Of a stretch of 64,000 bases of DNA, positions 34,070 through 43,776 are shown in pieces. Location: the NCBI RefSeq assembly GCF_021352225.1, contig NZ_JAAUVI010000002.1:434001-498000 (forward strand). Direction: 5' to 3'. The stretch is from Methylobacterium sp. C25 (GTDB lineage: Bacteria; Pseudomonadota; Alphaproteobacteria; Rhizobiales; Beijerinckiaceae). The notes under the pieces are model-generated. The model was not told where the DNA came from. It saw only the letters and a list, made by a program, of their open reading frames with translations, and did not search any database. Position 1 is the stretch's first letter; every line of letters starts with the position of its first letter. The translations under genes were made by a program, and so were the position numbers.

Positions 34070-35317
34070 TCACGCGCCTCCGGACTTCGCAAAGATCTCC
34101 GATACCTGCGGGATGTCCTTGTCCCCGCGCCCCGAGAGGTTGAGGACCATCAGATGATCATTCGGCCGCTGCGGCGCCAACTCGATGACCCGTGCCAACG
34201 CATGGGCCGGCTCCAGGGCCGGGATGATGCCCTCGAGCGACGAGCACAGCTTGAACGCTTTCAGCGTCTCCGCGTCGGTCGCCGAGAGGTAGGTCACGCG
34301 GCCGGCCTCGTGCAGGAAGGCGTGCTCGGGGCCGATGCCGGGATAGTCGAGGCCCGCCGAGATCGAGTGGGCGTCGGCGATCTGTCCGTCCTCGTTCATC
34401 AGGAGATAGGTACGGTTGCCATGTAGCACCCCCGGCTTGCCGCCCGAGAGCGAGGCCGCATGCAAGCCGCTCGGGATACCGTGCCCGGCTGCTTCGACCC
34501 CGAAGATCTCGACTTCGCGGTCGTCGAGGAAGGGGTGGAACAGCCCCATGGCGTTCGAGCCGCCGCCGATGCAGGCGACGAGCGAGTTCGGCAGCCGGCC
34601 TTCGAGCGCCAGCATCTGTTCTTTGGTCTCGCGGCCGATGATCGATTGGAAGTCTCGCACCATGGCTGGATAGGGGTGCGGGCCGGCCACCGTACCGATG
34701 CAATAGAACGTGTCGGCGACATTGGTGACCCAGTCGCGCAGGGCCTCGTTCATCGCGTCCTTGAGCGTCTTGGTGCCCGATTGAACCGGGATCACCTCGG
34801 CGCCGAGCATCTTCATGCGGAACACGTTGGGAGCCTGCCGCTCGACATCGACGGCGCCCATGTAGACCACGCATTTCAGTCCGAAGCGCGCGCAGAGCGT
34901 CGCGGTAGCCACGCCGTGCTGGCCGGCTCCGGTCTCGGCGATGACCCGCGGCTTGCCCATGCGGCGTGCCAGCAGGATCTGGCCGAGCACGTTGTTCACC
35001 TTGTGCGAGCCGGTGTGATTCAGCTCCTCGCGCTTGAAATAGATTTTGGCGCCCTGCCCTTCCGGCGCGCCGGCACGCAGGTGCTCGGTCAGCCGCTCTG
35101 CGTAATAGAGCGGGCTCGGCCGGCCAATATAGTGAGTGCCGTAGTTCTCCATGTCCGCCTTGAAGGACGGGTCGGCCTTCGCCGCTTCATACGCCTTCTC
35201 GAGGTCGAGGATCAGCGGCATCAGCGTTTCGGCGACGAAGCGGCCGCCGAAAATGCCGAAGCGGCCCCGCTCGTCCGGGCCGGTGCGGAAGCTGTTGGGT
35301 TCAGGGGCGACGGTCAC
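34070..35317 (-). CDS. trpB: Tryptophan synthase beta subunit
   Basis: The 415-residue PLP enzyme joins indole and serine to make tryptophan. The PLP lysine is Lys106 in [10 protein letters not shown]. The phosphate loop G-G-G-S-N-A-M-G and the [12 protein letters not shown]-terminus are intact. A GTG at 35317 is taken as start. In related genomes trpF-trpB-trpA are contiguous; here a FAH-fold gene lies upstream and a chemoreceptor downstream, and trpA is not in the window. Confidence 0.96.
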   Translation of the reverse strand: MTVAPEPNSFRTGPDERGRFGIFGGRFVAETLMPLILDLEKAYEAAKADPSFKADMENYGTHYIGRPSPLYYAERLTEHLRAGAPEGQGAKIYFKREELNHTGSHKVNNVLGQILLARRMGKPRVIAETGAGQHGVATATLCARFGLKCVVYMGAVDVERQAPNVFRMKMLGAEVIPVQSGTKTLKDAMNEALRDWVTNVADTFYCIGTVAGPHPYPAMVRDFQSIIGRETKEQMLALEGRLPNSLVACIGGGSNAMGLFHPFLDDREVEIFGVEAAGHGIPSGLHAASLSGGKPGVLHGNRTYLLMNEDGQIADAHSISAGLDYPGIGPEHAFLHEAGRVTYLSATDAETLKAFKLCSSLEGIIPALEPAHALARVIELAPQRPNDHLMVLNLSGRGDKDIPQVSEIFAKSGGA

Positions 35318-35456
35318 GGGCTGTCTCTGTCGATCGTGAAACGCATTGTAGCCCGCTGCTCTTGCGAGCCGGGCCAAGTCACGCGGACCATGCGGCGAAG
35401 CGGGTCGCCGTTGCAACCCGCCTTGTGCGGCTGGAATGACGGTCAGGCGTGGTTCG

Positions 35457-36467
35457 TCAGGTCAGCTTGAACTTCAGCTCGCCCAATCCCTCCAGGCTGC
35501 AGGCGATCTCGTCGCCGGCCTTGAGCCATTGGCGCTCGGCGCGCGGCTTCTTCTCGCCGAAAATCACGCCCTGCGGGGTGCCCGTGTAGAAGATGTCACC
35601 CGGCTTGATGGTCATGATCTTCGACGCGAAGCTGATGAGCTGCCGGCAATTGAAGATCATGTCGTTGGTGTTCCAGTCCTGCCGCTGGACGCCGTTGACT
35701 CGGGTCTCGAGCCGCAGATTGTTCGGATCCTTCACGAGGTCGGCCGTGACGAGGTAGGGGCCGAGCGGCGCAAAGCCGTCCGAGGTCTTGCCGATCATGA
35801 ACTGCGAGGTCAGCGTCTGCAGATCGCGGGCCGAGAAGTCATTGCCGGTCGCGTAGCCTGCCACATAGTCGAGGGCATCGGCTTCCGAGACATCGCGGCA
35901 CTCGCGGCCGAACACGATGACCAATTCGGTCTCGTAGTCGAATTCCTTGGCCGCCGCCGTCGGCAGCCTGATCGTTCCGCCGTGGTGGTTGAGTGCGTTA
36001 TTGTACTTATTGAAGAGCGGCGGGTTCTTCGGGATTGGCGTTCCGGTCTCCTCGGCATGGTGCTTGTAGTTGAAGCCCATCATGATGATCTTTTCCGGCC
36101 GCGTGACGAGCGGCGCGTAGGCAATCTCGGCCTCCGTCAGGAGATGCGCCTGAGGCGCCTTCTCGGCGGCCGCCTTGACCAGGGCGGTGAGTTGCTCGCC
36201 CTTCCCGTTCTGCAGCAGATCATCCATGTCCGCCGGACAGGCCATGCCGAGGGCGCGACCGGCCGCGGTCACGTCGAGGACGCCGGACTGCGTCTTCACG
36301 CCAAGGCCGTAGCCTCCCTCTCGGCGCAGGTTCAACAGAGTCAGATTGCGCGGCATCGTGAAGCTCGCGGCCATTGCCGCAGCTTTCTCGACGGCCTGTG
36401 CGGCCCCAGTCCCAGTCACCATCGCGAGTCCGCCTGCCAGCTTGAGAAAATCACGACGATCGCTCAT
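35457..36467 (-). CDS. Fumarylacetoacetate hydrolase family protein with Tat signal
   Basis: The 336-residue protein has a FAH fold over about residues 115-335. Metal-binding acidic residues lie in D-Y-E-T-E-L and [21 protein letters not shown] is the family's C-terminal block. The N-terminus is a twin-arginine signal (D-R-R-D-F-L-K-L then a hydrophobic stretch ending A-A-Q-A), so it is predicted to act in the periplasm, unusual for this mostly cytoplasmic family. It lies between trpF and trpB on the same strand, but has no known role in tryptophan synthesis. Confidence 0.88.
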   Translation of the reverse strand: MSDRRDFLKLAGGLAMVTGTGAAQAVEKAAAMAASFTMPRNLTLLNLRREGGYGLGVKTQSGVLDVTAAGRALGMACPADMDDLLQNGKGEQLTALVKAAAEKAPQAHLLTEAEIAYAPLVTRPEKIIMMGFNYKHHAEETGTPIPKNPPLFNKYNNALNHHGGTIRLPTAAAKEFDYETELVIVFGRECRDVSEADALDYVAGYATGNDFSARDLQTLTSQFMIGKTSDGFAPLGPYLVTADLVKDPNNLRLETRVNGVQRQDWNTNDMIFNCRQLISFASKIMTIKPGDIFYTGTPQGVIFGEKKPRAERQWLKAGDEIACSLEGLGELKFKLT

Positions 36468-36551
36468 GGCACCCTCCCGTCTTGTATTCAGAATCCCATA
36501 ACACGGGGCTCCGAACAGGCGGGGCCGGAGACGATCCGTCTCACGCAGAAT

Positions 36552-37196
36552 TCATCGGCTGCGAACAGCCTCGATGAAGGCCGCGATGGCGGCCGGATCC
36601 TTCTGGCCGGGCCGGACCTCGACGCCGGAGGAGACATCGACGGCCGTTGCGCCTGTGCGCATCAAGGCGTCTGCGACAGTGTCTGGTGTCAGGCCGCCGG
36701 AAAGCATCCAACCGTCGGGCAGCGTGCCGGGTGTGATCAGGCCCCAGTCGAAAGACTGCCCATTTCCGCCCGGCAGCGCAGCATCCTTCGGCGGCTTGGC
36801 GTCGAGGAGAATACGGTCTGCAAACGCTGCGTAGGCTCGTACCTGCGCCAAGTCTGCGCTCGTGGCGACGCCAATGGCTTTCATCACTGGGAGACCGGAC
36901 AGGCGACGGATCTCGGCGACGCGCTCTGGGCTTTCTTGTCCGTGCAACTGGATCATATCCAGGCCAATCGCCACGACGGCCGCGGTGACGAGCGCGTCGT
37001 TCGGATCAACGAGAAGCACGACACGCTGCGCCCGGCCCTGGGCCCGGCGCGAGAGCACGCCAGCGCGTTCGAGTGAAACGTGACGAGGGCTTTTTGCAAA
37101 ATGGACGAAGCCGACGAGATCGGCGCCAGCGTCAAGTGCCGCGTCGAGCGTCGGTTCGGTGCTCAGCCCGCAAATCTTGACCGCAATCGAGGGCAC
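36552..37196 (-). CDS. trpF: Phosphoribosylanthranilate isomerase
   Basis: The 214-residue barrel enzyme catalyses the third step from anthranilate to tryptophan. V-K-I-C-G-L near the N-terminus contains the catalytic Cys. I-Q-L-H-G-Q-E, L-L-D-A-K with the catalytic Asp, and L-S-G-G-L-T-P phosphate-binding blocks are present. The GTG at 37196 fits the family N-terminus; the open frame above reads as a shadow of lapA. It follows lapA by 22 bases and probably shares its transcript. Confidence 0.95.
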   Translation of the reverse strand: MPSIAVKICGLSTEPTLDAALDAGADLVGFVHFAKSPRHVSLERAGVLSRRAQGRAQRVVLLVDPNDALVTAAVVAIGLDMIQLHGQESPERVAEIRRLSGLPVMKAIGVATSADLAQVRAYAAFADRILLDAKPPKDAALPGGNGQSFDWGLITPGTLPDGWMLSGGLTPDTVADALMRTGATAVDVSSGVEVRPGQKDPAAIAAFIEAVRSR

Positions 37197-37218
37197 GATG
37201 GGAAGGGCCGGTGCTGGA

Positions 37219-37569
37219 TCAGCGTGGCGCCGGGAGAGCGGCAGCGGTGCCGTAGGCGGGGCTGCTACCGTCCGGCGGGAAGGTGCGGAGCTGCGCCGTT
37301 TCGCGCTCCAGCTTCTCGCGCTCCCTGCGATGATGGCGGGCGCTTGCCCGGGTCTTGCCCTGGCCGAGCCAGGAGCCGATGCCGCCGACGAGGATGCCGA
37401 GTGCCACCGCCGCGAACACGATCGCGTAGAGCGGCAGCACGACGCTGAAGGCCGGCTCGGGCGAAAATGGGTCGAAGGACAGCGTGACACTCTCGCGGTT
37501 AGCTACGGCGAGCAGGACCACGATGATGGCCACGGGCAGCAGCACGAGGGCTTTCAGAAAGCGGATCAT
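37219..37569 (-). CDS. lapA: LapA (DUF1049) family membrane protein
   Basis: The 116-residue inner-membrane protein has two hydrophobic helices (about residues 3-22 and 43-65), separated by the family's N-R-E-S-V-T-L-S-F-D-P loop. A basic, coiled C-terminal tail follows. In enterobacteria LapA works with LapB in LPS assembly; no lapB is adjacent here. A GGAG site lies correctly upstream of the ATG. It sits in the conserved sppA-ihfB-lapA-trpF order. Confidence 0.85.
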   Translation of the reverse strand: MIRFLKALVLLPVAIIVVLLAVANRESVTLSFDPFSPEPAFSVVLPLYAIVFAAVALGILVGGIGSWLGQGKTRASARHHRREREKLERETAQLRTFPPDGSSPAYGTAAALPAPR

Positions 37570-37606
37570 CTCAAATCTCCGGCGCGATAGCTCGGCGGGG
37601 TCGGGC

Positions 37607-37924
37607 TCAGCCGGCCGCTGCTGCTCCGGTCTCCTCGCCGATCCCCGCCTGATTGAGTCGAAGGCGCATTTCCTTACCCGTCTTGAACACGGGGATCGCC
37701 TTCTCGGACACGGCAACGGGCTCGCCCGTGCGGGGGTTGCGTCCGCGCCGGGCCTCGCGGCGCTTCACCGAGAAGGCTCCGAAGCCACGCAGCTCGACCC
37801 GGTCGCCACGGGCCAATGCGTCGGCGATGGTATCGAGGATCGCGTTGACGAGCGTCTCGACGTCGCGCTGATAGAGATGCGGGTTCTGCTCGGCGATCTT
37901 GAGCACGAGTTCCGATTTGATCAT
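37607..37924 (-). CDS. ihfB: Integration host factor beta subunit
   Basis: The 105-residue DNA-bending protein pairs with IHF alpha. It has the HU-fold start M-I-K-S-E-L, G-F-G-A-F and the arm motif R-R-G-R-N-P-R-T-G. An Ala/Gly tail extends beyond the core. It lies 42 bases downstream of sppA, the usual alphaproteobacterial neighbour. Confidence 0.95.
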   Translation of the reverse strand: MIKSELVLKIAEQNPHLYQRDVETLVNAILDTIADALARGDRVELRGFGAFSVKRREARRGRNPRTGEPVAVSEKAIPVFKTGKEMRLRLNQAGIGEETGAAAAG

Positions 37925-37966
37925 GCGTCGGTCTTCCGAAGTCCGAATGGGAGCGAGAGGTCGTGG

Positions 37967-38938
37967 TCAGGGCGCTGGGCGCCAGAGCACGAGCAGGCCT
38001 CCGCCGGCATAGCTCTCCGCCTCCGAGCCGATGGCGCGAAGCCGTCCGGCGAGGTCGTCGAGGCCGACCAAGGCGGCGCTTGAGCCTAAGGCGGACCACA
38101 GCTTGAAGCCGCTCCCCGAGGTCGGCTTCCAGTCCTTCACGGGGAGGTCCTTGGCGACTCCCTTCTCCTTCTCCAGCCACGCGACCGCCTGGCGCTCGGC
38201 GCCGAGTTCGTCCACGAGCTTGAGCGGCACGCTCTGGCGGCCGGAAAAGACGCGGCCGTCGGCGACCTTGGCGAGTTCGTCGTCACTCATGTGCCGCCGC
38301 TCGGCCACCAGTCCCTTAAACCAGCCATAGGTGTCGGACACCACCGACGCGAGCGCAGCTTTGGCCTCGGGCGACGTGGGTGTGAAGCCGGACGGCTCAG
38401 CCTTGAGTGGCGACGACTTGATCGATTCCATCTTGACGCCGACCTTGTCGAGAAGGCCTGAGACTTCCGGATACTGGAACAGCACGCCGATCGAGCCGAC
38501 GAGCGAGGTCTCGCGGGCGACGATGTGATCGGCGGCGATAGCGGTGATGTAGGCGCCTGACGCCGCCGTGCCGTCTACGAAGGCCACGATCGGCTTCTTC
38601 TCTGCGAGCGCACGCAGATTGCGGTACAGCTCCTCCGAGCCGGTGGTGGTGCCGCCGGGAGAGGATATCGAGACGACGACGCCCTTTACCGCACTCGCCT
38701 CGCCGACGCGCTTGATCAGGTTGGACGTGGACTCGCTACCAGCGATGAAGCCACCGATTGATATACGGGCAATCTGGCTCGGCGCTGCACTGAGCCCGAA
38801 CAGCTCCGAGCCGGCTCGTGCGCGATAACCGATGGCGCCCACCGCCACGATCAGACCGCCGATACCGAGCACCCGCCAGAGGCTCAGCTTGCGGCGCAGG
38901 CGCCGGCGATCAATGAGAACTTCGGCGTCTGCAGCCAT
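37967..38938 (-). CDS. sppA: Signal peptide peptidase SppA (short form)
   Basis: The 323-residue membrane-bound serine protease degrades cleaved signal peptides. One membrane helix lies at about residues 22-40. The nucleophile Ser is in D-G-T-A-A-S-G-A-Y, and the candidate catalytic Lys is in S-S-P-L-K-A-E. The S-S-P-G-G-T oxyanion region is intact. The short single-domain form is typical of this group. The ATG at 38938 is preferred over the longer open frame, whose extra N-terminus has no signal character. Confidence 0.92.
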   Translation of the reverse strand: MAADAEVLIDRRRLRRKLSLWRVLGIGGLIVAVGAIGYRARAGSELFGLSAAPSQIARISIGGFIAGSESTSNLIKRVGEASAVKGVVVSISSPGGTTTGSEELYRNLRALAEKKPIVAFVDGTAASGAYITAIAADHIVARETSLVGSIGVLFQYPEVSGLLDKVGVKMESIKSSPLKAEPSGFTPTSPEAKAALASVVSDTYGWFKGLVAERRHMSDDELAKVADGRVFSGRQSVPLKLVDELGAERQAVAWLEKEKGVAKDLPVKDWKPTSGSGFKLWSALGSSAALVGLDDLAGRLRAIGSEAESYAGGGLLVLWRPAP

Positions 38939-39303
38939 GCGGCAGCTCACTCCCTCGCCCGCCGGCCTCGGCGGGCCGGTTCTCGCTCCGTCTCCTCGCG
39001 CCGCCGAAAGGGGCGGATCGCCAAGCATCCGGAGCCGGTGAATTATCGACTCGTCGATCGCGAGGATTCCATGGGAAGCCGCGCTTTGCACTCGGTCTTT
39101 TTGAAGGACGCACAGACCTGCCGCAAGAGGCAAGTCCTTGATCCGAATAGGCTCACGGCTGTCGGCGTGCGACTGTGCCGTGTTCTAGACCTCGCAATGC
39201 CGCGTGAGCAAGGGGCTCGCGATCCCCGGCTCGCACGTCGTTGTGATGGAGGAGCGCGTGATGCGGTGATTGGCGTGACTGCGGAGGGTTGCCCTCAAAA
39301 CAA
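38939..39303. other. Non-coding stretch between sppA and the rpsA terminator
   Basis: About 365 bases upstream of sppA hold no supported ORF. Since rpsA ends with a strong terminator just beyond, a separate promoter for sppA-ihfB-lapA-trpF is expected here. No specific motif could be assigned. Confidence 0.4.
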
Positions 39304-39342
39304 AAAAGCCCCGGGAGCGACCAAGCGCTCCCGGGGCTTTTT
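39302..39342 (-). terminator. Rho-independent terminator of rpsA
   Basis: A 12-bp perfect stem (GCCCCGGGAGCG/CGCTCCCGGGGC) with a six-base loop is followed by six T on the rpsA strand, 16 bases after the rpsA stop. Five T also follow on the other strand, so it can act in both directions. Confidence 0.93.
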
Positions 39343-39357
39343 CAGAGCGAGACGATC

Positions 39358-41073
39358 TTACTCGTCGTCGCCCTTCTTCTTGTTGAAGGCAGCGCCAAGG
39401 ATGTCGCCGAGCGACGCACCAGAATCGGCGGAGCCAAACTGGGCCATCGCCTCCTTCTCCTCGGCGACTTCGAGCGCCTTGATGGAGACCTGAACGCGAC
39501 GTGCCTTGCGGTCGAACTGGATCACGCGGGCGTCGAACTTCTCGCCGGCAGCGAAACGCTCGGGACGCTGGTCGCCGCGGTCGCGGGCGAGTTCGGCGCG
39601 ACGAATGAAGGTCGTCAACTCGGTGTCGACGATCTTCACCTCGAGACCCGAATCCTTCACCTCGAGGACCTCGCAGGTCACGATCTGACCCTTCTTGAGG
39701 TCGCCGGCCTCGGCCATCGGATCGCCGCCGACCTGCTTTATGCCGAGCGAGATGCGCTCTTTCTCGACGTCGACGTCGAGAACCTGCGCCTTGACCATAT
39801 CGCCCTTCTTGAACTCCTCGATGACCTGCTCGCCGGGGCGCTGCCAGTCGAGGTCCGAGAGATGGACCATGCCGTCGACGTCGCCCTCAAGGCCAATGAA
39901 CAAGCCGAACTCGGTCTTGTTCTTGACCTCGCCCTCGACCTCGGACCCGACAGGGTGCTTCTCGGCGAAGGCTTCCCAAGGATTCTGCAGGGTCTGCTTG
40001 AGACCGAGCGAGATGCGGCGCTTGACCGGATCGACCTCGAGGATCTGCACTTCCACTTCCTGCGAGGTGGAGACGATCTTGCCGGGGTGGACGTTCTTCT
40101 TGGTCCAGCTCATCTCGGAGACGTGGATCAGGCCCTCGATGCCCGGCTCCAGCTCCACGAAGGCGCCGTAATCAGTGATGTTGGTCACACGGCCCTTGAG
40201 CTTGGCGTCGACCGGGTAGCGCTGGGCGATGCCCTCCCACGGATCGGCGAGCAGCTGCTTGATGCCGAGCGAGATGCGGTGGGTCTCGTGGTTGATCTTG
40301 ATGATCTTGACCTTCACCGTCGCGCCGATCTGTACGACCTCGGACGGGTGGTTCACGCGGCGCCATGCCATGTCGGTGACGTGCAGCAGACCGTCGATGC
40401 CGCCGAGATCGACGAAGGCGCCGTACTCGGTGATGTTCTTGACGACGCCGTCTATGACCTGACCCTCTTCGAGGTTGGCCACCAGCTCGCTACGCTGCTC
40501 GGCGCGGCTCTCTTCGAGCACGGTCCGGCGCGAGACAACGATGTTGCCGCGGCGGCGATCCATCTTGAGGATCTGGAAGGGCTGCGGCGTGCCGAGCAGC
40601 GGGGTCACGTCGCGCACGGGGCGGATGTCGACCTGCGAGCGCGGCAGGAACGCCACGGCGCCGTCGAGGTCCACGGTGTAACCGCCCTTGACCTGGTTGA
40701 AGATCGTGCCGGTGACACGCTCATTGGCCTCGAACGACTTCTCGAGCTTGACCCAGCTCTCCTCGCGGCGGGCCTTGTCGCGCGAGATGACGGCTTCGCC
40801 GAGTGCGTTCTCGATGCGGTCGACGTAAACCTCGACGACATCGCCGACCTTCAGCTCGCCTTCGCGGCCGGGGCCCTGGAATTCCTTGAGGGCGACGCGG
40901 CCCTCCGTCTTCGCGCCGATATCGATGACGGCGACATCCTTCTCGATGCCGACGACGGTGCCCTTGACGACCGAGCCCTCGGTGATCTCGTGCTCGAGGA
41001 AGGACTCTTCGAGCAGCGCGGCGAAATCGTCACGGCTCGGCGCAGTATCGCGCGCGTTCAGACCTGCAGACAT
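39358..41073 (-). CDS. rpsA: 30S ribosomal protein S1
   Basis: The 571-residue protein binds mRNA leaders and brings them to the 30S subunit. Six S1 repeats are recognisable, with recurring blocks such as E-Y-G-A-F-V-D-L, D-Y-G-A-F-V-E-L and E-F-G-L-F-I-G-L, each followed by an R-I-S-L-G-type strand. The ATG at 41073 follows AGGAGAG closely. The leader contains three hairpins. The gene ends in a strong terminator. cmk and aroA, common upstream neighbours, are not here; the upstream gene is an mtaB homologue. Confidence 0.97.
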   Translation of the reverse strand: MSAGLNARDTAPSRDDFAALLEESFLEHEITEGSVVKGTVVGIEKDVAVIDIGAKTEGRVALKEFQGPGREGELKVGDVVEVYVDRIENALGEAVISRDKARREESWVKLEKSFEANERVTGTIFNQVKGGYTVDLDGAVAFLPRSQVDIRPVRDVTPLLGTPQPFQILKMDRRRGNIVVSRRTVLEESRAEQRSELVANLEEGQVIDGVVKNITEYGAFVDLGGIDGLLHVTDMAWRRVNHPSEVVQIGATVKVKIIKINHETHRISLGIKQLLADPWEGIAQRYPVDAKLKGRVTNITDYGAFVELEPGIEGLIHVSEMSWTKKNVHPGKIVSTSQEVEVQILEVDPVKRRISLGLKQTLQNPWEAFAEKHPVGSEVEGEVKNKTEFGLFIGLEGDVDGMVHLSDLDWQRPGEQVIEEFKKGDMVKAQVLDVDVEKERISLGIKQVGGDPMAEAGDLKKGQIVTCEVLEVKDSGLEVKIVDTELTTFIRRAELARDRGDQRPERFAAGEKFDARVIQFDRKARRVQVSIKALEVAEEKEAMAQFGSADSGASLGDILGAAFNKKKGDDE

Positions 41074-41087
41074 TCTCTCTCCTGAAT

Positions 41088-41170
41088 GGCCTCTCCTGGA
41101 GGCCGGCGTCGGCGGCTCGTGTTGCGGAAGACCCTCTTCCTCGCCGCCTGGAACCTTCAAGGGTCCAGGC
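41088..41170 (-). promoter_or_regulatory. Structured rpsA leader with three hairpins
   Basis: Reading toward rpsA, three stem-loops follow each other. The first is GCCTGGACCC/GGTTCCAGGC with one mismatch (41146-41170), then GGAAG/CTTCC (41126-41140), then GGCCTC/GAGGCC (41088-41104). Each has a five-base loop. The last ends 14 bases before the ATG, next to the ribosome-binding site. The arrangement recalls the three-hairpin autoregulatory leader of E. coli rpsA. The rest of the 334-base gap (41171-41407) shows no gene. Confidence 0.5.
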
Positions 41171-41407
41171 TCACCCCTCGTTCAGGAGAGGGCCGACGCA
41201 TGCTCGAAAAGCGATGGTCGAGGGCCGACCTCCCGACGGACAGGAGGCGGGACAATCCGCAACTCACGAATCCGACTGAAGAATCAGGGCGTCATTACCG
41301 GAGAGATAGTGGTTTCGCAACTCGGGGAACTGGCAGCAGCTGCCATTCCCAGGCGTTCTGGGCGAACCTGGAACCGAAGGCCGGCCCCGGCTCCGAGCCT
41401 GGCCGCA

Positions 41408-42667
41408 TCAGCGAAGGCTTACGTCAGTCGCCGAGAGCCGCTGCCCATCATGTCCGGCGATCGCGAGGGTGATGAGATCGCCGGGCTCAACCTGCCTCGC
41501 AAGGTCGGAGCTCAGCGTTACGCTCGTGAACGCCTCCGTCCGTCCGATGCCGCCGCGCTCAACCAAGATCGGACGGTGTTGCCCGACCTCGCTATCGAGA
41601 TGCCGGATCAGAGCGTTCGCACCGGCTTGCCGGAGCCGAGAGGCACGCTCCTTGACGATGTCGACGGCGACCTGCGGCATCCGCTCGGCGGGCGTGCCGG
41701 GGCGGGGCGAGTACGGGAAGACATGAAGATGGGTCAGGCCGCATTCCTCTATGAGGTCGAGGGAGCGGACGAACTGGGCCTCCGACTCGGTAGGGAACCC
41801 AGCGATGAGATCGGCGCCGAAGACCGTGCCAGGCCGCAGCCGGCGGATCGTTTCACAAAAGCGGATGGCATCCCCACGTGAATGCCGGCGCTTCATCCGC
41901 TTGAGCACGAGATCGTCGCCGGCCTGCAGCGAGAGATGGAGATGTGGCATCAGCCGCTCCTCATTGGCGACGGCATCGAGCAGTTCGTCGTCGGCCTCCA
42001 CGGAGTCGATGGACGAGAGACGTAGGCGTGCCAAGTCTGGCACGGCGGCCAGGATCGCCTTGACCAGCCGCCCGAGCGTCAGGTCATCGCCGAGGTCGCG
42101 GCCGTAAGCGGTTAGGTCGACACCGGTCAGCACCACCTCACGGCCGCCATGCTCGACGATGCGGCGAACCTGGGCCACGGCGTCATCCATAGTCACGGAA
42201 CGTGAATTCCCGCGGCCGAACGGGATCACGCAGAAGGTGCAGCGATGATCGCAGCCATTCTGGACCGGCACGAAAGCCCGCGTATGCCCGCTGACCCCGG
42301 AAATCTGCGTTGGGACGGCCTCACGTTCGTCCATGATCGCGCGAGCGGTGCCATTCCCGTCGCGGCGCCAGACCTCGGCGCGTAGCTTGTCGGCATTGCC
42401 AACAAGGCGGGAGATCTCGGGCATCCCGGCATAGGCAGCGCGCTCAACCTCTGCCCCGCACCCGGTGACGACGATCTCGGCACCGGGACGCTCCCGCGCC
42501 AATTTCCGTATCGCCTTGCGGGCCTGCCTGCCGGCCTCCGCCGTCACCGCGCACGTATTGACCAGAACCAAGTCCCGGCCACGATCATGTCCGAGGGCAT
42601 GCCCGCGCATCACCTCGGACTCGACCGTATTGAGCCGGCAGCCGAACGTGAGCGTCTCGACGCTCAC
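41408..42667 (-). CDS. mtaB: tRNA (t6A37) methylthiotransferase MtaB-like radical SAM enzyme
   Basis: The 419-residue enzyme is predicted to convert t6A37 to ms2t6A in ANN-decoding tRNAs. The N-terminal UPF0004 domain contains F-G-C-R-L-N, N-T-C-A-V-T and V-T-G-C-G cysteines for one 4Fe-4S cluster. The radical SAM cluster is [10 protein letters not shown]-terminal TRAM-like segment is short. The GTG at 42667 overlaps the dapF stop by four bases, so translation is coupled. The close relatives MiaB and RimO differ in the first Cys block. Confidence 0.92.
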   Translation of the reverse strand: MSVETLTFGCRLNTVESEVMRGHALGHDRGRDLVLVNTCAVTAEAGRQARKAIRKLARERPGAEIVVTGCGAEVERAAYAGMPEISRLVGNADKLRAEVWRRDGNGTARAIMDEREAVPTQISGVSGHTRAFVPVQNGCDHRCTFCVIPFGRGNSRSVTMDDAVAQVRRIVEHGGREVVLTGVDLTAYGRDLGDDLTLGRLVKAILAAVPDLARLRLSSIDSVEADDELLDAVANEERLMPHLHLSLQAGDDLVLKRMKRRHSRGDAIRFCETIRRLRPGTVFGADLIAGFPTESEAQFVRSLDLIEECGLTHLHVFPYSPRPGTPAERMPQVAVDIVKERASRLRQAGANALIRHLDSEVGQHRPILVERGGIGRTEAFTSVTLSSDLARQVEPGDLITLAIAGHDGQRLSATDVSLR

Positions 42668-43554
42668 GTCACGATGCTTTCGAATATGTCTGGCGCGAAC
42701 GTGCCCTCCCCTTCGAGGAAGACCGGGCCGGTCATCAACACGTGGTCGTCGGCGCGCCACTCGATCGAGAGTTGTCCGCCCGGTAGAGCGACGGTGGCAT
42801 GGCGACCGATCATGCGCAGCCGCGAGGCCGCGACTACGGTCGCGCAGGCAGCGGTGCCGCAGGCGAGCGTCAGACCCGCACCGCGCTCCCAGACGCGCAA
42901 CTTGATCAGGTCGCGCCCGAGCACCTGCGCCAGCGAGATATTGGCCCGCTCCGGAAAAATCGGGTGACCCTCCAGCATCGGCCCGATCTTCGCGAGATCA
43001 TACTCGTCGGGATCGCGGTCGACGAAGAAAACTGCGTGCGGGTTGCCCATGCTGACAACCGCCGGCGAATGCAGAATCGGGTCGTCGATCGGCCCGATCT
43101 GCAGCTCGATACGCCTGGTATCGGGAAACGGGTCACGGAGCGGGATCTCGTCCCACTTCAGACGCGGCTTGCCCATGTCGACGGTGAAGCTCCGGTCGGC
43201 CACGCGCCTGACGGCTACAAGTCCGGCTTCGGTCTCCAGCATCAGCGAGCCTGCGTCGGCGGGCCGCGCCATGGCGGGATCGTCGAGCATGGCGAACGCG
43301 ACGCAGCGGGTGCCGTTACCGCAGGCGCCCGAACGCGATCCGTCCGTGTTGTAGATGCGCAGGTAGGCGTCTGTGCCTGGGGTGACGGGATCGTGCATCA
43401 CCATGAGCTGGTCGAAGCGTGAGCGCGGATCCTCGGCGATGGCGCGCGCTTCCGGCCCGCTCACGATGATCCGGCTGCCGCGCAGATCGAGCACTACGAT
43501 GGCGTTGCCGGCGCCGTGCATCTTCAGGAAGCGGTGATTGGCGAGTGCGTTCAT
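42664..43554 (-). CDS. dapF: Diaminopimelate epimerase
   Basis: The 296-residue enzyme interconverts LL- and meso-diaminopimelate for lysine and peptidoglycan. Both catalytic cysteines are present: G-A-C-G-N-G-T-R-C and L-A-C-G-T-A-A-C. N-terminal F-x-K-M-H-G-x-G-N is intact. The ATG at 43554 matches the family N-terminus. It is followed by mtaB with a four-base overlap, an order common in alphaproteobacteria. Confidence 0.97.
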   Translation of the reverse strand: MNALANHRFLKMHGAGNAIVVLDLRGSRIIVSGPEARAIAEDPRSRFDQLMVMHDPVTPGTDAYLRIYNTDGSRSGACGNGTRCVAFAMLDDPAMARPADAGSLMLETEAGLVAVRRVADRSFTVDMGKPRLKWDEIPLRDPFPDTRRIELQIGPIDDPILHSPAVVSMGNPHAVFFVDRDPDEYDLAKIGPMLEGHPIFPERANISLAQVLGRDLIKLRVWERGAGLTLACGTAACATVVAASRLRMIGRHATVALPGGQLSIEWRADDHVLMTGPVFLEGEGTFAPDIFESIVT

Positions 43555-43776
43555 ACGGGCTGTCGGGAGATCGCTGCTGCCGGAGACGTTCGGGTGAGGT
43601 TGCCAGGTTCGGGACCAATTAAGGACCGCGTATATGGCAAACCGGGCCGCGGGACGCGAGAGCCGAGCCGGCATGCGCCGTGCGTATCGGTCTCGCGAAA
43701 GCCGCAGACCCTCGCTAGCTTGCGCACAACGTTGTGCCTGATGCGATTCCCACGGGCCTGAGACCGGAGCCTCCCC

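Noticed and set aside
39289..41085. 598-codon open frame antisense to rpsA
   Set aside because: It mirrors the repeated S1 domains on the other strand, has no ribosome-binding site and gives a low-complexity Leu/Asp/Glu-rich translation.
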